Source of the DNA: Hymenopus coronatus
Lineage: Eukaryota; Arthropoda; Insecta; Mantodea; Hymenopodidae
Length of the DNA stretch: 64,000 bases
Assembly: GCA_030762935.1 (NCBI GenBank)
Contig: CM060900.1
Span: 108,776,620-108,840,619 of the forward strand
Reading direction: 5' to 3'
The notes under the pieces were generated by a model. That model was not told the DNA's origin. It did not search any database and saw only the letters and a list, made by a program, of their open reading frames with translations. The position numbers were made by a program, and so were the translations under genes. Below are positions 22,687 through 32,541 of the stretch, one piece after another. Positions within the stretch are counted from its first letter, which is position 1. The number at the start of each line of letters is the position of its first letter.

Positions 22687-23140
22687 ATCTGATGTATTGC
22701 ACTCACATGTCTTTCTCTACCTGCTCTCCAAACGAACTTCTGAAGAAAGTGCAAGAGAGGGTGAGTGCAACAACAAAAGAATCTGAGAGAACAAAACGTA
22801 AAATAATTAAAGAAGGGGAAAATTGTGAGGAGCTAAGGACCTCGTTTGGAACACCCGGAAAGGTACATCATGTACCAAAATGGATATCACACATTGATGA
22901 CTTTGAAAGGTGTGAATTCGGCAAAGAATTTACAAGTTTTATGTTTAGGAGAAAACCGTGCCTACTCTCAGAAGTCTGCTCCTGAAGCTTAAAGATTCTA
23001 TTAACTTTAAAAGAGTAAGCACGAGTTTAAAGACTATCTTACGCGACATGTGTTTCTGATGGAAGAAAACAGGGACAAAATATTTTGCCAGAGGAAAGAC
23101 ATGAGATTAAAGATTTGCGCGCGTCATATTTGCGTGCCAT
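22687..23140 (+). pseudogene. Tc1-like DDE transposase relic, unit 2 and beyond
   Basis: The same N-terminal segment as at 18358-18640, but it continues past the duplication edge. In successive frames it gives VPTLRSLLLKLKDSINFK, TILRDMCF (stop) WKKT, then EIKDLRASYLRAIK (about 23090-23145). These match the next parts of the family in order (linker, then second DNA-binding/early catalytic segment). Two stops and at least two frameshifts make it a pseudogene. The catalytic DDE core is absent. Confidence 0.6.
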
Positions 23141-23199
23141 AAAGACTTTTTTATTCTGCCGATTTGTTTTCCTGGAGGTTTTGTTTTAGTGTTTGTTTA

Positions 23200-23302
23200 C
23201 CGCTTACCACATAACCGAGGCGGGAGCCGAACCTGCGGTTCTCTATGTGACGGAGCACCAATATCAAATACACTAGCCACAATAGCAACAAGGACCGGCT
23301 AA
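23200..23302 (-). repeat. SINE-C-like head
   Basis: On the minus strand, 'agccggtccttgttgctat' and 'gcaggttcggctcccgcc' align with the SINE-C head and B box. The 3' part is missing. Confidence 0.55.
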
Positions 23303-23490
23303 CTCGCTTCCATGCACTATTAGTTGAGACATATCCATGCCCCAGATTTTTTTTCCTTAAATTAAAATACTTATAAAATCAAAGTACATAGTAGTACAAT
23401 CTATGTCAGTGGGATATAGCCAGCTGCCAGCTTCGCTGTGAAGAAAGGTGACCGGCACAGAACTATTGTCGCTACTGTATAAGTATCTTA

Positions 23491-23590
23491 AAATTAAAAC
23501 CAATAACAAGGAATATCTCAGAAATTGTTAGCTCCACAACAAAAACTTATAGAACAATAATTGTGTTTTTGGACGAGATCTGCAGTTTTA
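23491..23590 (-). mobile_element. R1 internal fragment
   Basis: Minus-orientation segment 'aaccaataacaaggaatatc' through 'gacgagatctgcag'. It directly abuts the left end of a plus-orientation copy, so the two form an inverted pair. Confidence 0.75.
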
Positions 23591-23591
23591 T

Positions 23592-23703
23592 TTCTTTTCA
23601 CGTACTTATGCGCATAGTAGCTAGAGAAGCTAGTAATTCGAACCAAAATTTCACAGGAAAAGCATGTTTTAAGGTCTCCTGAATACAAAAAGTGAAAAAG
23701 TTC

Positions 23704-23753
<50 letters not shown>

Positions 23754-24440
23754 GGAGAGACACAGAGAGAGATTTTGGACAACATAGCTCATAAACGAAA
23801 AGACCGTTTAATACCAAACTTGGTAAGTTTTGTGTGGTCCAAGGATGCGACACGAAGATTTTCAAGAAAATCCCCTCACCACAAACTACCCTTTACATAG
23901 ATAAATTGTTGAAAATGTTTTTCTCTTAAAGATTTTAATTAAAAACCCGAATATTAAAGATATTTACATAACCAATAAAATGTATATCTTCAAACTTCTG
24001 GGAATAGCCTCTGAAGACCACCTCATTCTGGATGAGTTTTGCTGTTAACTGTATCTACAGTCGTTAAAACACACAATTTATGTCATATGCGTGTTTTGTA
24101 GAGTTAACAATTTCCGAGATATTCCTTGTTATTGGTTTCAAATTTAACTACTTTAGCTTTTCTACAACAGGAAGTAATTTTCGTATCATCTCTCTTTTGT
24201 TTTACTCCTGGCATGCAAAGAGAACCGAACTTCAATTGTTCACATAACAACCAGCTTTCAAAATATTTGACTATCGCTTTAGCCTCATTTCCATTCATCT
24301 TAGAACGAGCAAGTAATAAGACAATGCCTACTGTTTATCTCCGTTATTACGTTGTAGATAAATGAATAATCCTTTGTAAGAATAGTTTGTTTGCAGAACA
24401 GGTAGAGAAAGTCATGTGAATGGAATACATAAGATTTTTT
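23592..24440 (+). mobile_element. R1 element, nearly complete
   Basis: The left hairpin (acgtacttatgcgcatagta, then gctagagaag) through the right end 'ggtagagaaagtcatgtg' and terminal 'gaatacataagatttttt'. It has an expanded GT microsatellite at 23707-23744. A deletion of about 50 bp removes the 'gtaaaccgtaagagatagac' block. Confidence 0.85.
23707..23744. repeat. (GT)19 microsatellite inside R1
   Basis: Uninterrupted GT tract at the R1 position that follows 'aaaggtcc' in other copies. Confidence 0.95.
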
Positions 24441-24885
24441 GTATAGTAAGTTTTTGTCTATCTCTTACGGTTTACCAGTTAAGCTAAAGTCATACATCTG
24501 AAGTCCTCTTGATTCTGCGCGGTTTTCAATAACAGACAAAATCTCACTACATAAAATATCTAAATATCTTAAAGCACACAGATTGCGTAATGTTTTCCTC
24601 CTTTTGTGGAATTCACCATTTCCGAGATATTCCGTGTTAATGCTTTGATTTTTCAAAAAGCTGTGCTTTTCTCAAAAGTCGTTATTTTTTCTCTGCAAAT
24701 GGTCGTGTAAAGATAACGGAATTTCAAAGTCATCACAAAGCGACGACTAGCTGTTAAAACCATCCTTAAGCCTACTCCCCATCTCCTGTTCTCATCTACC
24801 AAGGAAATATTTCTACAAAATAGCGCCATTTTTGAGAAAACAAAATTAACGAAATATTTTCAATGTAAAGGGAAATAAAGACACA
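24438..24885. mobile_element. Mosaic of R1 fragments
   Basis: 24438-24478 is minus R1 ('agtaagtttttgtctatctc'). 24490-24790 is plus R1 (from 'gaagtcctcttgattctg' to 'taagcctactcccc'). 24818-24880 is minus R1 ('gccatttttgagaaaac', 'caatgtaaaggg'). This suggests repeated insertion into, or rearrangement among, R1 copies. Confidence 0.65.
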
Positions 24886-25600
24886 TTTTTCGGTCCGCGA
24901 TATTGATATGCCTGGAAGAGCACAATTTAGGAGTACGCACGCATCCGTCTCAGTAGTAATACTACTACTAATAAATACATAAATAAATAAATAAATGCTC
25001 TATTTGGCTAATTGCAAAAAAGTTAAAACAGCACAGCAGCTGTAAACTCCATCTCTTTCTGCCCATCCACACCGGGATAACAAGGGCAGAGTTAAGTCAA
25101 CATGTCCTTGCTATATGCAGGACATCAGCTGCAACTATTTTATAAACGTGACTCTTCAATGGTAGGTACTCAAAAACATTAGCGCACTCTTTACGACGTC
25201 CCCAGCAAGGGAAAACATTCTCATGTCAGTACTGGCAATAGAACTTGAGTCCATTCGCACCTCAAGCAGCAGCGCTTCATGGACCGTTACTTCTACCACT
25301 GCTATGGGTGCACCTTTTCATGGGCACTAGTTTTATTGGTTAGCGAGGGTCGGGGGAAGAAGAGCTCGCTGGCCTACCTCTCTTTCCGTAGCTATCAACC
25401 AAAAAAAGTTTATTCCTTTGAGGCCTTCCGGCATTGCATTGAATACTGTAATTTCTAAGTGGAGCATAGGGCATCGTTTCGATGTTTCCTTGATCAGAAG
25501 CGAATTTCTAATTCGTGATTCGCCGCTATGGGCCATGGAGACGAGGGATTAATCCGTTGCCCACAGATGGCTCTATAGAACGAAATCACGACTTGCAGAC
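24886..25600. other. Unannotated spacer
   Basis: Includes a short (TAAA)n at about 24972-24998. No coding signal recognised. Confidence 0.4.
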
Positions 25601-25604
25601 GCGA

Positions 25605-25800
25605 AATGGTGGAATTTTGCCCAGAAACCTTCTTCTTTCAAAGTATGGGGTTCTTTTACGTGCAAATATACATTACACGGGACCAAAGCCTTTACTTTCC
25701 TTCCGAAAAAATCTATCCCTCTCCTCGAGGCTTGAACCTGCAATCTTGGGTTTTAGAGGCCAGGCATGGTAACCACTGCAGTACGGAGGGCGACCATTGC
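25605..25800 (-). repeat. SINE-A-like copy
   Basis: A B-box-like reversed segment 'gaggcttgaacctgcaatc' and the block 'cgggaccaaagcctttac' parallel 'gttggtcccgtgtac' in the plus copy at 29890-30130. Diverged. Confidence 0.5.
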
Positions 25801-25939
25801 ATTGAATAGGTCATCTATTAAACGGCGAACTAGTTGAGATATTAAATCTACAAACCGGAACATTAACGGGGTGTAGGGTGCTACATATCTCAATGTTATC
25901 GCTCACTTCTGCTTCCGAAATTGCGCGAAACTTACCGAA

Positions 25940-26290
25940 TGACGACTAGGGGGCCCAAGAAAGGGTGCGAGCATAGTGCAGTGAGATAGAGCGTGGAGCT
26001 CTGGTTCCCTGCCACGGAATGAGCCCGGATTTCATCCCATCCTTAGGGGTGCGAATTTTGTCCCGAGTATAGAACCGGCGCTCTCTCAGCAGTGTGAAGT
26101 GAGGGGCACGATAAGCAGCGATCACAGTCAAAAAAGGCAATTTTCCTGCCGGGGGAAGTGAGATGCTAGCCACATCACCTCCCCATATCGGTTGAATGAT
26201 CACCCCCTCATCCATGTACGTGTACGTGGGCATGAGAGCAGTGGTCGGAAGGCCCAGGCCCCAAGTAGGGTTGAAACGCAATGGGATTTG
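25940..26290 (-). repeat. R4: older dispersed repeat with long open frame
   Basis: The minus strand is open for 111 residues without a recognised domain. Its end (SLHYARTLSWAP) resembles LYYARTFSWP at 59798-60052, and the nucleotides match over about 30 bp. Two occurrences suggest an old repeat or a retroelement 3' region and not a host exon. Confidence 0.35.
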
Positions 26291-26367
26291 TTTATTTCTT
26301 TATTTACTACTACTGTTATTAATACTAATAATTCATAATAAATTCTGTTATAAAATAACACCGGGTA

Positions 26368-26570
26368 GGCATATACTATGGGAGGATTCTAAGTCGTCTA
26401 TGACTATGTTTGCTGACTTCTCAGCAGCAATTACAGCAGGGTCACTAAGACAATCATAATCTATTTTATTTATTTAGGAGCGTATTTATATTCCTTATAA
26501 TTAAAATGGTTAGAATTAGAATTACGAATATCGCGGATGGGGCCCACAGTCTTTGCGGAACATCACCGAC
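26368..26570 (+). repeat. 203-bp inverted repeat, left arm
   Basis: The reverse complement of 28210-28412 over 203 bp with no indel; coordinates sum to 54780 at both ends, and I saw no mismatch on reading. The flanking trinucleotide 'gta' lies just outside each arm. The arm contains no tRNA-like promoter. It could be a long terminal inverted repeat, a foldback element or an assembly artefact. Confidence 0.9.
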
Positions 26571-26611
26571 TCTTTGTAGACCGTTGTAACAAATTATTAT
26601 TAATAGGCTTA

Positions 26612-27219
26612 TTCATCTATCTACTTCATGTTAATCGTATTAAACATTAGCAGAAACGGTCATATTACTTAGTTCCTTGTAAGCAGAAGAGAAATAAGGG
26701 AATGCACTATGCTAAACCAACAGTCAAATGTTTTAAAATGGTTGCTATGGTATTGAAATCCGTTTCTTTGCGTGGCCAGAAGTTGACATGTTTCCGCATG
26801 AGAAATGTACAAGTATTTTAAAACTGAACTATTAACAAGGAATATCTCGAAAATTGTCAACTCCACGAAACAAACTGTATATGACATAAATTGTGTGCAT
26901 TAACGAGATCTACATTTTTGTGTAGTAAGCGTTTGTCTATCTCTTACGCTTTACCAACTGTGCAAAATTCAGCAAAATTCATACAGAATGAACAGGTTTT
27001 TAGAAGTTATCCCCAGAAAATTCAAGATATACATTTTATTTGTGACGGAAATTGCTTTAATATGTGGTATTTTAATCAAAATCGTGAGAGCCATTTTAAG
27101 AAAAACAAAATCTTCGAAAAGTGTTCCATGGAAAAGGTACTTTGGGGTGGGGGGATTTTCTTGAAAATCTTTCTGTCGCATTCTTGGAACATACCAAACT
27201 TAAATACCAAGTTTGGTAA
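26612..27219 (-). mobile_element. R1 element, lacking left end
   Basis: Minus orientation from 'ttcatgttaatcg' through 'ttccttgtaagcagaag', 'cttacgctttaccaactg' and 'gccattttaagaaaaac' to 'aaataccaagtttggta'. It lacks the microsatellite and left hairpin, and also the right terminus. It lies within the spacer of the 203-bp inverted repeat. Confidence 0.85.
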
Positions 27220-27319
27220 AAGGAATCTAATTCATAAATTATTATAAAACACTAACGGTTAAATAAATTAGTGTATAACACGCGTGTTCAAGTAACTTAT
27301 TCCGCTTTTAGGATAAAAT

Positions 27320-27625
27320 CTTGTTTTAACTCTTTTTTTTTTCTTTGTTTTGCAGTGTTATTAATATAGCCCATTTTAACATCGATGGTCATATCGGTGG
27401 CTTTGCATTAGAAACCACTCATTGACTGTAGGTCCTTTACGTTGGGTTTTAAATCACTTTATTTTCTTCATAGACACGCATTCACACTCACATACATATT
27501 TGCAGACTTTGTGAGGCATAGGGAATGATTCTGGTGAAAGAGAAATTCCTCGCCCCAGCGAACCCGTGACCTCCGAGTGAGAAGTCAGCACATTGAATAC
27601 TCAACCACGGAGGCAGTCGTTTTTA
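27320..27625 (-). repeat. SINE-E copy, complete
   Basis: On the minus strand: head 'ctgcctccgtggttgagtat' and B box 'cacgggttcgctgggg', body 'ggaatttctctttcaccag' and 'agtctgcaaatatgtatg', GT-rich tract, and tail 'aaagccaccgatatgacca' ending in an A-rich stretch (the T-run near 27331-27340). Confidence 0.75.
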
Positions 27626-28044
27626 ACCCTTGTATCATAAGTAGTCTACCAATTTCGATACCGAGCGACATGGCCCAGCGCATTCGGAAGGACAGGATTT
27701 GATCCTATGCAATCGCCCACTCTGTCCCATGTCTTTTTCGTGGTTTTCTTAGGTCGGTAGTCTAATCCTGGAGTGGTTTATCTTATACTACGGCTTTCCT
27801 GTCCCATCATTTCCTGTACACGTCACATTCTTGTCATCTGCTCCAGGGTTGAAGAATCAGGCGACGGTGTTCCGCGGGTTGTTGTAGTTTTGCGCTCTTT
27901 ACAGCTTTCATTTTGGTGTCGTTGCCTCCCAGTCTGAACCTTCCTACGGGATCCTTCGTGTGGACTCTCCTCATAGTGCCACCAGTGGCTCAGTGCTATG
28001 CAGGAATACGCTAGGCGATGGCGGATGTGTTCTATCTGGAAACA
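27626..28044. other. Unannotated spacer inside the inverted repeat
   Basis: A tRNA-like block near 27665-27720 ('cgacatggcccagcgc', 'aggatttgatcctatg') may be a further SINE head. The rest is unassigned. Confidence 0.4.
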
Positions 28045-28104
28045 TTAACAACCCCGTCCATATGTTAACAACCCCGTCCATACGTTAACAACCCCGTCCA
28101 TGCT
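28045..28104. repeat. 20-bp x 3 tandem repeat
   Basis: Unit ttaacaaccccgtccatatg with one or two changes per copy (units at 28045, 28065 and 28085). Confidence 0.95.
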
Positions 28105-28209
28105 TTCTCAATGTCATCACTGTCTTCTGGTCACCCTATGGATATCATCTTCTTCTCTCCCTCCCAGGGGCGACGAAAGTAGCAAAGGGCCACAACAGCC
28201 AACGTACGG

Positions 28210-28412
28210 GTCGGTGATGTTCCGCAAAGACTGTGGGCCCCATCCGCGATATTCGTAATTCTAATTCTAACCATTTTAATTATAAGGAATATAAATACGC
28301 TCCTAAATAAATAAAATAGATTATGATTGTCTTAGTGACCCTGCTGTAATTGCTGCTGAGAAGTCAGCAAACATAGTCATAGACGACTTAGAATCCTCCC
28401 ATAGTATATGCC
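28210..28412 (-). repeat. 203-bp inverted repeat, right arm
   Basis: Partner of 26368-26570, separated by 1639 bp. It ends immediately before 'gtatttatg', and an R1 fragment begins about 25 bp later. Confidence 0.9.
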
Positions 28413-28436
28413 GTATTTATGTTGACAAAGATAATT

Positions 28437-28545
28437 TTGCTTTCACTACCGCGTACCTAATTAGGCAGAGAATGTATTGCATTCCGCCCAAAATTCAATA
28501 TAGAAGTTTCGCCGGAAATGTATGTTTAGTGTTCCCCCGAATTCT
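28437..28545 (+). mobile_element. R1 left-end fragment
   Basis: 'ttgctttcactaccgcgtac', then 'ggcagagaatgtattgc' and 'gtttcgccggaaatgtatg', the R1 left end. It is followed within about 10 bp by a minus-orientation copy. Confidence 0.7.
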
Positions 28546-28555
28546 CCTAAAAGAT

Positions 28556-29365
28556 CGGTTGTGTTCCATTCATTCTGTTTGGAAAACAAACTTTTCTTAC
28601 AAAATATTATTCCTTCATCTACAAAATACTTTCCTCTATATTACCAGAAATATTTTTATTATTTAGTTCCTTCTAAGTGGAAGGGAAATAAGGGAATAGA
28701 CTAGAATAGAGGGGCAGTCAAATCTTTCAAGAGCTTTCACTATGCGATTGTCATTGGAAATTCAATTCTCTTTCAATGGCCAGGAGTAAAAAGAAAGGAT
28801 ATGAATCTGATGGGACTTCTCGTATAAGAGCAACTTAAGTGTGTGGTTTAAATTTGAAACCAATAACAGGAAATATCTCTGAAATGGTTAGCACTTCAAA
28901 AAAGTTGCATTCGTATAAATTGTGTCTTTTAAGGAGATTTATATGATCGTGTATAATTTTTGTCTAACTTTTAAGGTTTAACGGTCATACAAAGGCCATT
29001 AAAAATGTAGACGACCTCAGGGCTTATTCCCAAGAAATCCAGAGATATATTTTATTTTCTATGTAAACATCTTAATATAGTTTTAATCAAAATCGTTAAG
29101 AACCATTTTTTTGAAATAGATGAGGAATTTTTGTAAAAACCTTCGTTTCGCATACTTGGAGGATATCATACTTAAATATCAAGTTTGGTGTTTAAACGAC
29201 TTTTCGTTCTTCAGTTATGCTGTCCACATACACACACTCTAACGCACACGGACCTTTTTCTGAAAAGACTTTTCTGTATTTAGGGGCTCTCAAATATGTA
29301 TTTCTGGTGAAATCTGGGTTTGGAATAGAATACAACGTCCTACATCTATTATGTACATTGTATTT
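28556..29365 (-). mobile_element. R1 element, nearly complete, diverged
   Basis: It starts near the right terminus 'gttgtgttccattcattctg' and runs to 'cctacatctattatgtacat' at the left end. It has most conserved blocks, including 'cgacttttcgttcttcagtt' and a short CA tract. A few blocks are deleted. Confidence 0.8.
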
Positions 29366-29399
29366 TTATTTTGTTATTTTAGTTCAATATTTTTCAAAG

Positions 29400-29740
29400 A
29401 TGGGACACTAGGATTTTTAAGAAATTTCTCAAATCCCAAATTAACATTTACTAGGAAAACGTTACGGAAAAGCTCATTTCTGAAAAATGAATAACAATTT
29501 TGATTAAAACATTACACATTTAAAACATATATATGACAAATAGAAATGCATATGAATTTTCTGGGTATATGCTGCGAAGTCCTCTCTGTTCGGAAGCAAT
29601 TTTCCATAACTGATATACTTCATGACAATTAAGAGATAAACAAATGTACTGTAAGACATTTAGACTCTTTATAACACACAGTTCATTCCGGAGATATCCG
29701 TTATTATTGGTTTTAATTCCTCAATAGTTGGTAATTTTAA
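29400..29740 (+). mobile_element. R1 internal fragment
   Basis: Plus orientation from 'gggacactaggatttttaag' through 'tgaattttctgggtatatgc' to 'ttattggttttaattcc'. Diverged. It abuts the preceding minus copy and so forms another inverted pair. Confidence 0.65.
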
Positions 29741-29889
29741 AGTGCAGTTGTTATTCAGTTGTTTCTCGATATATTATGTAAAGAGTGTGGAGCTTCAGGA
29801 CCAGCACATAGTGGCCCGCTTTTTAACATTGACTATATTTCGGTTTCCTCTATTTCCTTTATACCTTCAGTGAGGTGTGCAATAATTAA

Positions 29890-30130
29890 CATGTAGCGTG
29901 GTGTATTGGCTAACTTCATGTACCTACCCAAGGTCGCGGGTTCAAACCATGGAGATTTTCGTGCATAAAGATCCTTAGCATGGCTTCCTTCGGAAGAGAA
30001 GAAAAGCCGTTGGTCCCGTGTACGGTACATGAAAGAAACTCAATCCTGATAAAGAAGCATCTGAGCAAAATTAAGCGGTCTTTCACGCCCAATATAGAAT
30101 GGGGCGCTGAGAGCCACAAAAGTTAAAGAG
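29890..30130 (+). repeat. SINE-A copy
   Basis: tRNA-like head with B box 'cgggttcaaaccatgg', body 'tagcatggcttccttcggaa' and 'cgttggtcccgtgtac', then 'ttaagcggtctttcacgcc' and 'agaatggggcgctgagag', tail 'gtccataaataaaa'. It is collinear with 57743-58020. Confidence 0.8.
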
Positions 30131-30254
30131 CGTCCATAAATAAAACCCGATTCCTATGTCAATAACTAATATGTAGATAGAATAAACGTTTTCATAGGAA
30201 CAGTTTGCAGAAAGTAATATAAAATAAACGAAAAGGTGGATGTCACATCCGATT

Positions 30255-30540
30255 CTTAATTTTCTTGCATACTTCGTGTAAGATTCAGAAAATTTACAAA
30301 ATATATGCCTCTTCCTTGTAAGAGGCTGCAAAAGCAAATTTTCAAGAACCAGTGTCATACCGCACCTTTGTTAGAGACTTATAAGTGCGAGTGTGATTTT
30401 TGTTGTTGTTGTTGCATAGAATGGAATCTGCAGTCAAAATAACTCTCCTAAATTTGTATGGCCAGGAAAAAATCGCGAATTACATCACTTCTTTTGAGCG
30501 GAAAATTGTTTGATTGTTTTCTAAATGTTGCAGACGCTAT
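30255..30540 (+). repeat. R2 repeat
   Basis: Ordered R2 blocks: 'ttcagaaaatttacaaaata', 'ccttgtaagaggctgcaa', 'ccagtgtcataccgc', 'ctgcagtcaaaataactctc' and 'gtatggccaggaaaaaatcg'. A (TTG)n insertion lies at about 30400-30413. Confidence 0.7.
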
Positions 30541-31017
30541 ATTAGTTCGACAAAACATTAATTAGGGAAGGCGGTACTATATCTATAAGTACTTACAATA
30601 GTAAGGAATTTGCAAAATGTGCACTTTTAACACACTGGGGAACAAATGAATCAGCATATTTTATATAAATCCATAACCCCCAGTGCTACAAAAAAACAGA
30701 AGGTAAGTAATATTTAACATTATGTATGTAATATAGTGTATATACTTGGTTGTACAGTATGAAATGCATCAAAGTGGGATACCCTATCTGTTATCGTTAT
30801 TGCAATATTGCTGGACTTTCCCCCCTCTCCTCCCCTCCGTGGCCGCCCCCACTCTCTACTCTTGTGCAACTAACATGTTTAGAAAACCGGCAATAACATT
30901 TTACTGCGCCGCGATTGAAACATAAAACGCAAATAAAGTTTAAAATACACAATATTATGTCTCTATTTGCTTGCAGTGTGATATCTACCCTTAATCGTAC
31001 ATTCCTAAGAAAGCATA
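30541..31017. other. Unannotated spacer
   Basis: A pyrimidine-rich patch lies at 30817-30857. No gene signal. Confidence 0.4.
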
Positions 31018-31440
31018 TTACTTATTCTACTACGTACATATATAGTAAGTAGGGGAAGTTTTGTATTCAACCCAAAATTACATACCTTCCGAGATTTCAC
31101 CAGAAATATATTTTTGGCAATCCCTTAACCCAAAAAATAAAAATTCTTAGAAAAAGGTACGTGTGCGCGCATATCTGCAAACAAATTAATCAAAAACGAA
31201 AAGTCGGTTAAATACCAAAAGATAATGAAGTTCAGAAATTTCCAAGGACGCGACATAAAGATGTTCAAGAAAATCCCCCATCCCAAGCTACCCTTTATAT
31301 GAAAAACGTTTCGAAAACTTTGATTGCCTTAAAAAACTGTTTTTATTAAAATACCACATGATTAAGACATTTTTATGGAAAATAAAAGGGATATCTTGAA
31401 TTTTCTAGTGCTAGGCCCTTGATGTACTCTTCACACTGTT
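31018..31440 (+). mobile_element. R1 element, left half
   Basis: 'ttacttattctactacgtac', then 'agtaggggaagttttgtatt', 'ccgagatttcaccagaaat', 'cgaaaagtcggttaaatacc' and 'atcttgaattttctagtgc'. The rest is missing. The microsatellite is the mixed gtgtgcgcgc type. Confidence 0.75.
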
Positions 31441-31447
31441 ATTTACT

Positions 31448-31590
31448 CGAATTTTCGTTTTTGTTTATATGTTCATATACCTGCAGATTGACCTTTTCCT
31501 ATATATATTCAGGGGCCTCAAAACATATATTTCCAGTATCTAATTTTTGGATGGAATTCAATAGTTTCTGTGTTCTTGGTAGAGAGAAAG
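31448..31590 (-). mobile_element. R1 left-end fragment
   Basis: 'cgaattttcgtttttg', 'ttcaggggcctcaaaacata' and 'ttcttggtagagagaaag'. It abuts the previous plus copy, so the two form an inverted pair. Confidence 0.55.
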
Positions 31591-32403
31591 AAACTCCGAA
31601 TGTTTGAGCTTATTGAAAATTCTACATTATGGATACATAAACAGCCACAATTTTCTATACTGCCCTTTATTGCTTATTTTAGACATTTTTAATGTCTTTT
31701 TGCCTGCGTATTTTGATGATTTATAATGCCTAAACTTTCAGGCTCTGGTAATTAAGATGCACTGAGACCTAAAGCGAGCTATATAATATGTTTTACAACA
31801 GATCTGCATAGTTTGATTAACTCTTGAGGACAAAACCTAACGTTTAGTACCCGAATAACGGCCACAACACTTCGGACCTTCAGTCCGCCAGTTCTAAACT
31901 TAACTACATTCTACACTAAATACAAATAATAATCATATTACCAGTTTTGAGCGTTTTAGTTAAAATTATATTAAAATTGTTTGCAAGGTTTTGCAATAAA
32001 ACATTTAAAGTTTAATAGAAGCTGCACCGAGAATATTATATATACGTATTCTTAACTGTGTCAAATTACATATTTTGTTTTGACTATTTGATCAAAGTAT
32101 GGTATCATGTTTGAAGGTGCCGTTCTTAAAACGAGCTCTAAATTTACATCAGTTATGGATGAACCTTTTTTTGCTCAAGCTCATGACAAAATAGTTATAT
32201 ATGCCACGATCCTATAATGGTAGTTATTGAAATACGAATGCAACGTCAAAAAACCTCACGAGCACATAACTTTTTCTACGACAAGTAGATATACAATAAA
32301 TATATAATATTAAGATATGATGAACTCCGGAGACCGCTATGCGTATTGTACGCTTGCGTCGATAACAAATGAAATTCGATTCACGGCTATAGTTGATTTG
32401 CAA
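31591..32403. other. Unannotated AT-rich spacer
   Basis: No repeat or coding signal recognised. Confidence 0.4.
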
Positions 32404-32541
32404 GATGGAAACTGAGGTATTTTGGCCTAGTGGTAATGATATGGAATTTAGTTCCACACCTCCTGATATAACAGAGGAGGCGAGTAATGCTATTAACAAT
32501 TTACTTCCACAGAAACAAAAAAAAAAAAATCTACGAAAATA
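32404..32541 (+). pseudogene. Possible tyrosine-recombinase-like N-terminal fragment
   Basis: An ATG-initiated 45-residue frame begins METEVFWPSGNDM. It then has FSSTPPDITEEASNAINNLL and PQKQKKK before an A-run and stop. Acidic start, 'STPP' and 'NNLLP-K-KK' resemble the N-termini of an insect repeat-encoded family that continues 'KSKKRYE' (Crypton/tyrosine-recombinase-like or ZMYM-like). The match is from memory over a short span and nothing downstream continues it. Confidence 0.3.

Larger units (their letters stand above)
18641..22959. repeat. Tandem duplication, unit 2 (4319 bp)
   Basis: Second unit, starting at 'gactggtttgag' within mariner sequence. The junction has a 2-bp filler (tc at 18639-18640). 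The largest difference from unit 1 is about 50 bp present at 20227-20278 and absent from unit 1. Other changes include a longer T/G-rich tract at about 21490-21512. Confidence 0.95.

Noticed and set aside
23518..23865. 115-residue minus-strand frame with a Thr-His run
   Set aside because: It is the translated (CA)n microsatellite inside an R1 copy. The frame is not kept in other R1 copies.
25946..26281. 111-residue frame considered as a host exon
   Set aside because: A partial second occurrence near 59.8 kb and SINE-like neighbours point to a dispersed repeat.
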